Source of the DNA: Anaerolineales bacterium
GTDB taxonomy: Bacteria > Chloroflexota > Anaerolineae > Anaerolineales > UBA4823
Length of the DNA: 9,771 bases
Reading direction: 5' to 3'
Assembly (NCBI GenBank): GCA_016932955.1
Contig: JAFGBV010000067.1
Location: 1 to 9,771 of the forward strand
Shown: one piece after another, positions 1-6,892 of the stretch
How the letters are laid out: the number at the start of each line of letters is the position of its first letter
How positions within the stretch are numbered: position 1 is the stretch's first letter
Made by a program: the position numbers and the translations under genes
The notes under the pieces: generated by a model
Database searches by the model: none
Told to the model about the DNA's origin: nothing
The model's input: the letters and a program-made list of their open reading frames with translations, nothing else

Positions 1-915
1 ATCGCCTGCCTGGAGGAGATGCTCAGCATCATCCCCAAGCACAAAGGCACCGACCATATCCGCGCCGATTACCGCCGGCGGCTGTCGAAGCTGAAAGAGG
101 AGGCCCAGGAGCGTAAGAGTGGGGGAAGACGGGCGTCCAGCTTCCGCATCGAGCGGGAGGGCGCCGGGCAGGTAGTAGTTATTGGCCCATCCAACACTGG
201 AAAGTCGTCGCTGCTGCGTGTGTTGACCAATGCTGAGCCGGAAGTATCCGAAGTGCCATTTACAACCTGGCAGCCGGTGCCGGGTATGCTGGTCTTCGAG
301 AAAGTCCCTATCCAACTGGTCGATACGCCCGCGCTGGACCGCGACTTCGTCGAGCCGGGGTTGATGGACCTGATCCGCAGAGCCGACCTGGTCTTGCTGA
401 TGCTGGACATCCAGGCCTCACCGGATGAGCAATATCAGAATGCGCTGGCGCTGCTGGAGGAGCACCGCATCCTGCCGGAACACCGCAAGGCACAGGTGGA
501 ATCCACTGAACAGCGGATCACTTTTGTGCCGATGCTGGTGATGGTGAACAAGTGTGACCATGCGGGCTGGGATGAGGATTTTGCGATCCTGCGCGACCTG
601 CTGCCCGACTCGCCGCCCATGCTGGCGGCTTCGGTGCTGCGCGGGCGCGGGCTGAAGCAGTTGCAGCGCCTGCTGCTGGAGCGAATGGATGTGATCCGGG
701 TGTACTCGAAGGAGCCGGGCAAGGAGCCTGACCTGAATGTGCCGTTCATCATCCGGCGCGGGGCAACGGTGGAGGAGCTGGCGGGCAGGATCCATAAGGA
801 CTTCCTGCACAACCTGAAGTCGGCGCGCATCTGGGGGAGCGGAGCGTTCGATGGGCAGATGGTGACGCGAGAGCACGTCTTACAGGATGGGGATGTTGTG
901 GAATTGAAGATTTGA
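1..915 (+). CDS. DRG/Obg-class GTPase with C-terminal TGS domain (5' end outside window)
   Basis: This is a GTP-binding protein of the DRG (developmentally regulated GTP-binding) branch of the Obg superfamily, which in other organisms associates with translation and ribosomes. The reading frame is open from base 1. The residues before the first ATG (base 19) continue the typical DRG helical opening (LEEM..IIPKHKGT), so the true start lies upstream. Visible motifs are the P-loop GPSNTGKS (184-207), a threonine-rich switch I near FTTW (about 259-270), the G3 motif as DTPA (322-333) instead of the usual DxxG, and NKCD for guanine specificity (547-558). A weak G5-like AAS follows at about 625-633. 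The last ~73 residues (694-912), with FIIRRGATVEELAGRIHKD and a final DGDVVEL, form a TGS domain. DRG proteins are best known from archaea and eukaryotes; bacterial forms are sporadic. The exact cellular role here is unknown. Confidence 0.88.
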   Translation: MACLEEMLSIIPKHKGTDHIRADYRRRLSKLKEEAQERKSGGRRASSFRIEREGAGQVVVIGPSNTGKSSLLRVLTNAEPEVSEVPFTTWQPVPGMLVFEKVPIQLVDTPALDRDFVEPGLMDLIRRADLVLLMLDIQASPDEQYQNALALLEEHRILPEHRKAQVESTEQRITFVPMLVMVNKCDHAGWDEDFAILRDLLPDSPPMLAASVLRGRGLKQLQRLLLERMDVIRVYSKEPGKEPDLNVPFIIRRGATVEELAGRIHKDFLHNLKSARIWGSGAFDGQMVTREHVLQDGDVVELKI

Positions 916-923
916 GTGGAAAG

Positions 924-957
924 GATCAGGGGACAGGGGACAGGAGTCAGGGGTCAG
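924..957. repeat. Short purine-rich tandem sequence after the DRG-like gene
   Basis: Just after the GTPase stop codon, variants of a GGGGACAG / GGAGTCAG / GGGGTCAG unit are repeated about four times head to tail. There is no hairpin followed by a T run here, so it is not a recognisable intrinsic terminator. Similar degenerate GGGGACAGGGG strings occur as intergenic spacers in some GC-rich and cyanobacterial genomes (general knowledge). No function is assigned. Confidence 0.5.
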
Positions 958-989
958 CAAGGGCAACCTAACAAGTGGGAGGAGATCCA

Positions 990-1017
990 ACAATAATTGT
1001 GTATTTCTGTATATAAT
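990..1017 (+). promoter_or_regulatory. Putative promoter of the STAND gene with overlapping small dyad
   Basis: A perfect TATAAT -10 box lies at 1012-1017, placing a start site near 1024 and giving a leader of about 20 nt before the ATG at 1044. No good -35 box is seen at 17 bp spacing. Instead an 11-bp dyad ACAAT-A-ATTGT (990-1000) covers that position and could be an operator or activator site. The local sequence is much more AT-rich than its surroundings, as expected for a promoter. The dyad is short enough to be chance. Confidence 0.5.
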
Positions 1018-1043
1018 CATACGAGCTAATGTTGGGAGGAATT

Positions 1044-4000
1044 ATGGCAAAGTCACAGGTGGAGACATGGGGTCGGCAATTAGGCAGCTTGCTTGGATTG
1101 ACACTGGCGGGGCCGGGTGGGGCGATCCTGGGGAATTTGGCTGGAGGACTGGTCCAATCCATATTCCCTGGCGCAGCTGACATTGTCAAGGGCGTTTTTA
1201 CCAATTTAACTACCGAAGCGGTGCAGAAAACCGGCGAGAAGCTGGTAAAGAAACTGGACCCTGAAGAAAAGCTCAAGATCAATCATGACCTGCAGCGGGC
1301 TTTTCGGGAAGCTTTCCGGCAGGCTGTGTATGACATGGGGGGTCAGGCGTGTTTTCCCAAGATATGGGCTGAAGCGCGCCGGGACGTGCCCGAGGGGGTT
1401 GTTTATGCGTTGACGCCAGAAGGCAACCAGTTGTGGCAGGCAAAAAGCCCGCTGGCAGAGCAGATTTGCGGATGCCTGCAGGAGATGCTGGAGTGGCTGG
1501 ATAAGGAGAAAATCCTGCCCCTGGAGCCCGCCAAAGAGCAGCCGGCGGCGGACGTGCGCAGTTATCTGGACATCGAGAAGCCGTGGGAGATGAACCAGAC
1601 CTTCCTCAGCCAGGTGCTGGGGGATTTCTTCGAGCGGCATCAGCTTTTGATGGGAGAATGCACGGATTTTAAGTGTCATCTCGAGCGATACCTGCTTGAC
1701 CGCACGCTGGTACACCTGGGAGAAATCCTCAAGGCGGACACACCCGCATGGAGGGCGTTCAACCGGATGCTGTTGGAGGGGCTGCGGGATGGGGTGAAGC
1801 AATTGGGCTCGGGACAAGCAGATGTGCTGGAGCGGCTGGACTTGCTGCTGGACCAGGACAACCCGGCGGCGCTGGGACAATGGTCAGAGGGGATCGCCAC
1901 GCTCATCTCCAGCGTGGGAAAGCTGGAGAAGCACATGGATGAGCGCTTTGACGACGTCCTGGCGCAGGCGGTGGCGCAGCATGGGGAAGTGTTGGTACGC
2001 ATCGACCGGCTGATGGTAGTGAGCGGACGGATCGAGACGAAAGTAGACCGGGTGCTGCGCTTCTTGGAAGATGGGCGCTATGTGATCGAAGGCGCGCCAC
2101 TTGTTTATACGCAGCAACACCCTGAGCCGGGCGAATCGCCTTTCAAGGGGCTATTGTATTACGATGAAGAAGATGCAGAGTTGTTCTTTGGCCGGGAGGA
2201 GCTGACCGCCCAACTGGTGAATCGCTTGCAACAGCAGCGAACCTTGGTGGTGGTGGGCGCGTCGGGAAGCGGGAAGTCTTCGCTGGTAAGGGCGGGGGTG
2301 ATAGCAGCGCTGAGACGAGGGGAAGCGCTGGCGGACGGCAGCCTGCCGCCGGCGGGCAGCGAGAACTGGCAGATGGAAGTGATCACGCCGACAGCGCATC
2401 CCTTGGAAGCGCTGGTGACTTGCCTGAGCGGCGAAAAGAGCACAGCGGCAAATATCGAGGTATTACTCAACGATCTGCGTAGCAGCACTCACGGACTGGA
2501 CTGGTATGTACGCAAGCAATTCGCTAGCCAGCGTAGTACGAAGAAAAATCCGAGTCGGAAGAGTGCGGAATTTTTGCTGGTGGTGGACCAGTTCGAGGAA
2601 GTGTTCACGGCCTGCAAAGACACCGAAGAGCGCAAGGCATTTATCGACAATCTGGTGACGGCATCTGCTGGGGAAGGGCCGCTGCGACTGATCCTCGTAC
2701 TGCGGGCAGATTTTTACGCACAGTGCGGGCAGTACGAGCAACTGCGCAGCCTGCTGGAGAACGAGCAGGCCTATATCGGCCCGATGAGCCGGGCAGAACT
2801 GAAAGAGGCGATCGAGGAACCTGCCCGGCGGGGAAAGTGGCAGTTCGAAGCAGGATTGGTGGACTTGATCCTGCACGACGTAGGAGCAGACCCGGGCAGA
2901 GAGCCGGAACCGGGTGCACTGCCGTTGCTTTCGCACACGTTATTGGAAGCTTGGAAGCAACGCCGGGGGCGGATGATTACGCTGGAAAGCTATGGGGAAG
3001 CCGGGGGCGTGAGGCAGGCGATCGCCAAGACGGCGGAGAACGTCTACCACCATCTCTTGAACGAAGAGCAGCGAACGATGGCGCGGGGCATCTTCTTGCG
3101 CCTGACTGAACTGGGCGAGGGCACGCAAGACACGCGCCGCCAGGCGAGTTTGAGCGAGCTGGTGCTGCAGCCGGAGAGTGAGGCGCAGGTGAGGGTGGTG
3201 TTGAAAATATTGGCGGACGCGCGCCTGGTGACGATCACGCAGGACACGGTTGAGGTGGCGCATGAAGCCTTGATCCGCGAGTGGCCGACCTTGCGTGGCT
3301 GGCTGGAGGAGGATCGCCAGGGAATGCGCATACACCGTAATCTGACCGAAGCGGCGCTGGAATGGGCAAGATTGGAACGGGACGAGAGCCTGCTGTACCG
3401 CGGGGCGCGGCTGGCGGAGGCGCTGGAATGGTCGGCGGCCCATACTGGGCAGGCCAACCCGCTGGAGATGGAATTTGTGGAGACCTCCCGGATGAGCGAA
3501 CAGCGCCAGGCGGAGGAGCGCGAGGCGCAGCGCCAGCGGGAGTTACAGCAGGCGCGCAAGCTGCTCAACACGCAACGCCAGCGGGGACTCTTTCTCGGTC
3601 TAGGGTTGCTTGTAGCATTAATTCTAACGGGGGTGGCGTTTGCTTTCAGCCGACAGGCTTCAAATAATCTAGAGGAAGCTAGGGTAGCAGGTACATTATC
3701 GGCAGAAAATGCCAGCACTGCGGTGGCTGAAAAAGAACGTGCAGAAACAGCGCAAGCCGAGACAGAGGCTCAACGTCAGTTAGCTCTGGCATGGTTGTGG
3801 ACAGCCCAAGGGCAATTGATATTTGATCAATCAGCCAGAGGTCCATATCTGAGTGCTATCTACGAGATCGAGGCGATGCATTCAACTCCATCTTTGGAGG
3901 CTTTTGTTACATTACAACGTGTAGCCAATATTTTGCCATCTCCTGTTTCCTTGATAGAGCATGAAGCTGCAGTGCGTGTGGTTGCCTTCAGCCCAGATGG

Positions 4001-6149
4001 ACGCCGGGTGGTCTCGGGTAGTGCTGATGGGGAGATGCGGGTATGGGATGCGGCTAACGGTGTAGAGGTGGCTTGCATGTCGCACAGTCATAATGTAGAT
4101 GCAGTGGCATTCAGCCCGGATGGGCGTTGGGTGGTCTCAGCCAGCAGCTGGGACGGCACAGTGCGGGTGTGGGAAACAACCAGTGGAACAGAGTTGGTGC
4201 GTATGTCACATGATTATGACGTGCGCGCGGTTGCGTTTAGTCCGGATGGGCGCTGGGTGGTTTCGGGTAGTGGAGATGGTACAGCGCGGGTATGGGATGT
4301 GGCATCTGGCGAGGAAGTATCGCGTATGCAACATGATGATGCTGTGTATTCAGTGGAATTCAGTCCAGATGGTCACCAGGTGGTTTCAGGTAGTTGGGAT
4401 GGTACAGCGCGGGTATGGGAAGCGGCATCTGGCGAGGAAGTGTCACGCATGCAGCATGATTTTTGGGTGTTAGATGTTTCTTTCAGTTCAGATGGACGTT
4501 GGGTGGTCTCTGGAAGTGCAGATAATACGGCGAGAGTATGGGACGCATCTAGCGGAGAAGAGGTAGCACATTTTGTGCATGGCTGGTTTGTGTGGGCAGT
4601 GGCCTTTAGTCCGAATGGGCAATGGGTGGTCTCGGGCAGTGGTGATTATACAGCGCAAGTTTGGGATGCGACTACCGGGGAAGAAGTGGCGCGAATGACC
4701 CATGATGATGAAGTTGGAGCAGTAGCATTCAGTCCGGATGGTCGCCTGGTGGTTTCGGGCAGTTGGGATGGCACAGCGCGAGTTTGGGATGCGACCAGCG
4801 GGAAGGAGGATGCACGCATGATCCATGACGGTGTTGTTAATGCAGTTGCTTTCAGTCCAGATGGACGCTGGGCAGTATCTGGCAGTGCTGATAGTACGGG
4901 ACGGGTGTGGGAGACGGCCGCCAAGGTGGGAGTGTCACGCATACAGCATGATAGCTATGTTTCTGATATTGAATTCAGTCCAGATGGTCGCTGGGTGGTT
5001 TCGGGCAGTTGGGATGGTACAGCGCGTGTGTGGGATGCGAGCAGTGGAAAAGAAGTAGCGCGAATGACGCATGATGATGGAGTGGGAGCAGTAGCATTCA
5101 GTCCGGATGGTCGCTGGGTGGTTTCGGGCAGTTATGATAATACAATGCGGGTGTGGGAGGCAAATACCGGACTAGAGGTGGTGCGCATGAATCATAAGTC
5201 ATATGTGTTTGCAGTAGCCTTCAGCCCGGATGGACGTTGGGTGGTTTCTGGTAGCGGGGATGGTATGGCGCAGGTATGGGAGGTGGCTTCAGGGCAGCAG
5301 GTGTCACGTATGCAGCATGAAGGAGTAGTGGGGAGAGTGACCTTCAGCCCGGATGGACTTTGGGTGATCTCTGTAGCTGAGGACGGCGAGCACAAATTAT
5401 GGGAAGCGCGCACTGGTCTGGAAACGTCTTGTGGACAAGGTGATGAGTTTGTGCTTGATAGAGATTTCAGTCCAGATGGGAGTTGGGTAGCCTCGGGAAG
5501 CAGAGAAGGTTTAGCATGGGTGTGTGAGGTGACTACCGGGAAGGAAGTGTCACGGACGCAGTATGATGCGCTGGTAGGTGCTGTAGTTTTCAGTCCGGAT
5601 GGACGTTGGGTAGTCTCATATGGGGCGGATGGTACGGTGCGGGTGTGGGAGGCGGCTAGTGGAGTAGAAATAGCACTCATGGTGCATGCCTCAGAGGTGC
5701 GTGCGATTGCCATCAGCCCTGACGGCCGTTGGGTGGTTTCGGGTAGCGAGGATGGTGAGATGCGAGTATGGGAGGCTGCTACCGGCTTAGAAGTGTCGCA
5801 CATGCTGCATGACAATATTGTTGTTGGTGTTGCATTCAGCCCAGATGGGCGCTGGGTTGTCTCGCGCAGTGTAGATGGTATAGTGCAGATATGGGAGACG
5901 GTCAGCGGGGATAGGGTGGCGCGCCTGGAAGATGACAATGTCACTAAATATGACTTTAGCCCAGATTGGCGATGGGTAGCTTTGGCTGGTGCGGATGGAA
6001 CAGCATTGGTGTGGATGTGGCAGCCCGAGGACCTGATTGCGGAAGTCTGCCGGCGACTGCCGCGCAACCTGACGGAGGAAGAATGGGCTCAGTATTTTCC
6101 GGGTGAGGAATATCGGTTGACATGCCCGGAGCTGGGCATTGGAGAATGA
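1044..6149 (+). CDS. STAND ATPase (nSTAND1 type) with glycine-zipper N-terminus, membrane segment and 17 WD40 repeats
   Basis: This is a 1701-residue NLR-like signalling ATPase. ATG 1044 is chosen because GGGAGGA (1034-1040) lies just before it; the in-frame ATG at 1029 has no ribosome site and would place that site inside the gene. Order of parts: residues 1-290, mostly helical and unrecognised, with a GxxxGxxxG zipper at G26/G30/G34; a coiled coil at about 292-340; then the ATPase, with SPFKGL..Y..EDAELFFGRE at its start, Walker A GASGSGKS (405-412), Walker B LLVVDQFEE (D515), LRADFY (about 553-558), PGALPLLS (623-630) and winged-helix HEALIREWP (740-748). A charged coiled coil (819-847) leads into a membrane segment (848-868), a second Glu/Ala-rich helix, 17 WD40 units (973-1660) and a tail (LPRNLTEEEWAQYF..Y..TCP) that I recall from other WD40-STAND proteins. 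By family knowledge, ligand sensing by the repeats triggers ATP-dependent oligomerisation and exposes an N-terminal effector. The ligand and effector activity are not known; no TIR, nuclease or protease motif is visible. Confidence 0.93.
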   Translation: MAKSQVETWGRQLGSLLGLTLAGPGGAILGNLAGGLVQSIFPGAADIVKGVFTNLTTEAVQKTGEKLVKKLDPEEKLKINHDLQRAFREAFRQAVYDMGGQACFPKIWAEARRDVPEGVVYALTPEGNQLWQAKSPLAEQICGCLQEMLEWLDKEKILPLEPAKEQPAADVRSYLDIEKPWEMNQTFLSQVLGDFFERHQLLMGECTDFKCHLERYLLDRTLVHLGEILKADTPAWRAFNRMLLEGLRDGVKQLGSGQADVLERLDLLLDQDNPAALGQWSEGIATLISSVGKLEKHMDERFDDVLAQAVAQHGEVLVRIDRLMVVSGRIETKVDRVLRFLEDGRYVIEGAPLVYTQQHPEPGESPFKGLLYYDEEDAELFFGREELTAQLVNRLQQQRTLVVVGASGSGKSSLVRAGVIAALRRGEALADGSLPPAGSENWQMEVITPTAHPLEALVTCLSGEKSTAANIEVLLNDLRSSTHGLDWYVRKQFASQRSTKKNPSRKSAEFLLVVDQFEEVFTACKDTEERKAFIDNLVTASAGEGPLRLILVLRADFYAQCGQYEQLRSLLENEQAYIGPMSRAELKEAIEEPARRGKWQFEAGLVDLILHDVGADPGREPEPGALPLLSHTLLEAWKQRRGRMITLESYGEAGGVRQAIAKTAENVYHHLLNEEQRTMARGIFLRLTELGEGTQDTRRQASLSELVLQPESEAQVRVVLKILADARLVTITQDTVEVAHEALIREWPTLRGWLEEDRQGMRIHRNLTEAALEWARLERDESLLYRGARLAEALEWSAAHTGQANPLEMEFVETSRMSEQRQAEEREAQRQRELQQARKLLNTQRQRGLFLGLGLLVALILTGVAFAFSRQASNNLEEARVAGTLSAENASTAVAEKERAETAQAETEAQRQLALAWLWTAQGQLIFDQSARGPYLSAIYEIEAMHSTPSLEAFVTLQRVANILPSPVSLIEHEAAVRVVAFSPDGRRVVSGSADGEMRVWDAANGVEVACMSHSHNVDAVAFSPDGRWVVSASSWDGTVRVWETTSGTELVRMSHDYDVRAVAFSPDGRWVVSGSGDGTARVWDVASGEEVSRMQHDDAVYSVEFSPDGHQVVSGSWDGTARVWEAASGEEVSRMQHDFWVLDVSFSSDGRWVVSGSADNTARVWDASSGEEVAHFVHGWFVWAVAFSPNGQWVVSGSGDYTAQVWDATTGEEVARMTHDDEVGAVAFSPDGRLVVSGSWDGTARVWDATSGKEDARMIHDGVVNAVAFSPDGRWAVSGSADSTGRVWETAAKVGVSRIQHDSYVSDIEFSPDGRWVVSGSWDGTARVWDASSGKEVARMTHDDGVGAVAFSPDGRWVVSGSYDNTMRVWEANTGLEVVRMNHKSYVFAVAFSPDGRWVVSGSGDGMAQVWEVASGQQVSRMQHEGVVGRVTFSPDGLWVISVAEDGEHKLWEARTGLETSCGQGDEFVLDRDFSPDGSWVASGSREGLAWVCEVTTGKEVSRTQYDALVGAVVFSPDGRWVVSYGADGTVRVWEAASGVEIALMVHASEVRAIAISPDGRWVVSGSEDGEMRVWEAATGLEVSHMLHDNIVVGVAFSPDGRWVVSRSVDGIVQIWETVSGDRVARLEDDNVTKYDFSPDWRWVALAGADGTALVWMWQPEDLIAEVCRRLPRNLTEEEWAQYFPGEEYRLTCPELGIGE
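3585..3647 (+). other. Predicted transmembrane segment of the STAND protein
   Basis: Residues 848-868 (GLFLGLGLLVALILTGVAFAF) form an uninterrupted hydrophobic stretch of 21 residues. It is preceded by a basic patch (QARKLLNTQRQR) and followed by a Ser/Glu/Ala-rich helix. By the positive-inside rule the ATPase half would be cytoplasmic and the WD40 half outside the membrane. The assignment as a membrane helix is by eye. Confidence 0.8.
3960..6023 (+). repeat. Array of 17 WD40 units, 123-bp period, inside the STAND gene
   Basis: The unit is 41 residues, with the pattern HDxxVxAVAFSPDGRWVVS followed by GSxDGTARVWDAxSGxEVxRM. The key aromatic of SPDG falls at residues 982, 1023, 1065, 1106, 1147, 1188, 1229, 1270, 1311, 1352, 1393, 1434, 1475, 1516, 1557, 1598 and 1638, so spacing is 41 except for one 42 (an extra residue in unit 2) and one 40 (the last unit). 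The framework is almost invariant in units 3-11. Units 12, 13 and 17 are degenerate (VWD becomes LWE, VCE and VWM). The classical GH dipeptide is reduced to the His. Seventeen is not a multiple of seven, so two or more propellers of unequal size, or unused units, are expected. Similarity is also high at the DNA level. Confidence 0.93.
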
Positions 6150-6199
6150 GGTGGTCGATGCCGGCGGCTTCTTTAACAAAGCGAATCGGGCTGCCGCTG

Positions 6200-6217
6200 G
6201 GCAGAGGCGGCTCTGCC
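6200..6217 (+). terminator. Weak terminator candidate after the STAND gene
   Basis: GGCAGAG (6200-6206) and CTCTGCC (6211-6217) form a perfect 7-bp stem with a GCGG loop, 51 nt after the STAND stop codon. The expected T run does not follow directly; only a short T/A-rich stretch (TTATTAT) appears 13 nt downstream. It may be a terminator or just a GC-rich palindrome. Confidence 0.3.
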
Positions 6218-6260
6218 GCAGATACGCGCCTTATTATCCAGCTAAGATACGTTGGAGAGT

Positions 6261-6345
6261 GAATGACTGCATTGCCCGGGTCATCCTTTCGGTAAGCAAG
6301 CCAGGATAGATGTCACCCTGGAATGATGAGCATTCCCGGGTGATG
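6261..6345. repeat. Pair of related motifs 60 bp apart upstream of rubrerythrin, the second a strong dyad
   Basis: Copy 1 (6261-6285) and copy 2 (6321-6345) share GAATGA, GCATT and CCCGGGT in the same order. Copy 2 sits in a 31-nt inverted repeat: TCACCCTGGAATG (6313-6325), loop ATGAG, and CATTCCCGGGTGA (6331-6343). This pairs 6 + 6 bp around a single T/C mismatch. Its right arm covers the -35 position of the putative rubrerythrin promoter, so it is placed like an operator or activator site. If transcription instead starts further upstream, it would be a stem-loop in the mRNA leader. The two copies and the dyad are directly visible; the regulatory role is inferred. Confidence 0.6.
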
Positions 6346-6359
6346 GAGGGGGTAATATG

Positions 6360-6387
6360 TGATTTAATGTACAAAATCAGAGGAGGT
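6360..6387 (+). promoter_or_regulatory. Putative extended -10 promoter and ribosome site of rubrerythrin
   Basis: TGA-TTTAAT (6360-6368) fits an extended -10 element (TGn plus TTTAAT), and no -35 consensus is present. The start site would be near 6375. AGGAGGT (6381-6387) follows, five... bases 6387-6391 separate AGGAGG from ATG 6392, an ideal distance. This site rules out the in-frame GTG at 6386, which overlaps it. Confidence 0.5.
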
Positions 6388-6391
6388 GCGT

Positions 6392-6892
6392 ATGTCAAAG
6401 TCAATAGAAGATTTGAAAGCCGCTTTTGCGGGTGAAAGCCAGGCCAACCGCAAGTACACGGCATTTGCAAAAAAAGCCGACGACGAGGGCTATGCCCAGG
6501 TGGCGAAGCTGTTCCGGGCGGCCGCGGCAGCAGAAGCGGTGCACGCCTTCAACCATTTGAAGGCCCTGGACGGGTTGCAAGCAACCGGCGAGAACTTGAA
6601 GAGCGCAATCGAGGGTGAGAATTATGAGGTGAGCAGCATGTACCCGGAATTCATCCAGGACGCCGAGACGGAAGGCCATTCACGGGCACTGCGCAGCTTC
6701 CGCTGGGCGATGGACGTGGAAAAGATCCACGAGGCGCTGTATCGCAAGGCGCTGGAGAATCTGGAAGATAGCAAGGAAGCCAGGTTCGACTATTACGTGT
6801 GCCCCTTCTGCGGTTACACACATGAAGGTCCATACGAAGGCAAATGCCCGGTGTGCGGCGCGCCGGGAGAGAAGTTCGAACGGATCAGCTAG
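6392..6892 (+). CDS. rbr: Rubrerythrin (diiron peroxidase with rubredoxin-like tail)
   Basis: Rubrerythrin reduces hydrogen peroxide to water in the cytoplasm of anaerobes and microaerophiles, taking electrons through its rubredoxin domain. The protein has 166 residues. The four-helix ferritin-like domain carries the expected iron ligands: E15 (AGESQAN), E48 and H51 (EAVH), E76 and E79 (GENYE), and E110 with H113 (VEKIHE). The C-terminal rubredoxin-type iron site has C137-x2-C140 and C152-x2-C155 (CPFCGY..CPVCGA). This is the compact form, shorter than the ~190-residue Desulfovibrio protein. It has its own promoter and a dyad upstream, consistent with single-gene regulation under oxidative stress. 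The stop codon overlaps the end of the opposite-strand neighbour by 8 nt. Confidence 0.96.
   Translation: MSKSIEDLKAAFAGESQANRKYTAFAKKADDEGYAQVAKLFRAAAAAEAVHAFNHLKALDGLQATGENLKSAIEGENYEVSSMYPEFIQDAETEGHSRALRSFRWAMDVEKIHEALYRKALENLEDSKEARFDYYVCPFCGYTHEGPYEGKCPVCGAPGEKFERIS

Noticed and set aside
1029..1031. Upstream ATG as start of the STAND protein
   Set aside because: It has no ribosome site, and the strong GGGAGGA lies inside the extra five codons, directly before ATG 1044.
3960..6023. Regularly spaced repeats resembling a CRISPR or satellite array
   Set aside because: The period is exactly 41 codons in an open frame, the units encode WD40 motifs, and there are no short identical repeats separated by unrelated spacers.
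5192..6067. Long antisense open frame (291 codons) opposite the WD40 array
   Set aside because: It mirrors the 123-bp repeat period of the sense gene. Its protein is a Ser/Thr/Pro-rich repeat that follows from codon use of the WD40 units, with no ribosome site or recognisable domain.
6386..6391. GTG start for rubrerythrin
   Set aside because: It overlaps the AGGAGGT ribosome site, and ATG 6392 gives the normal rubrerythrin N-terminus.
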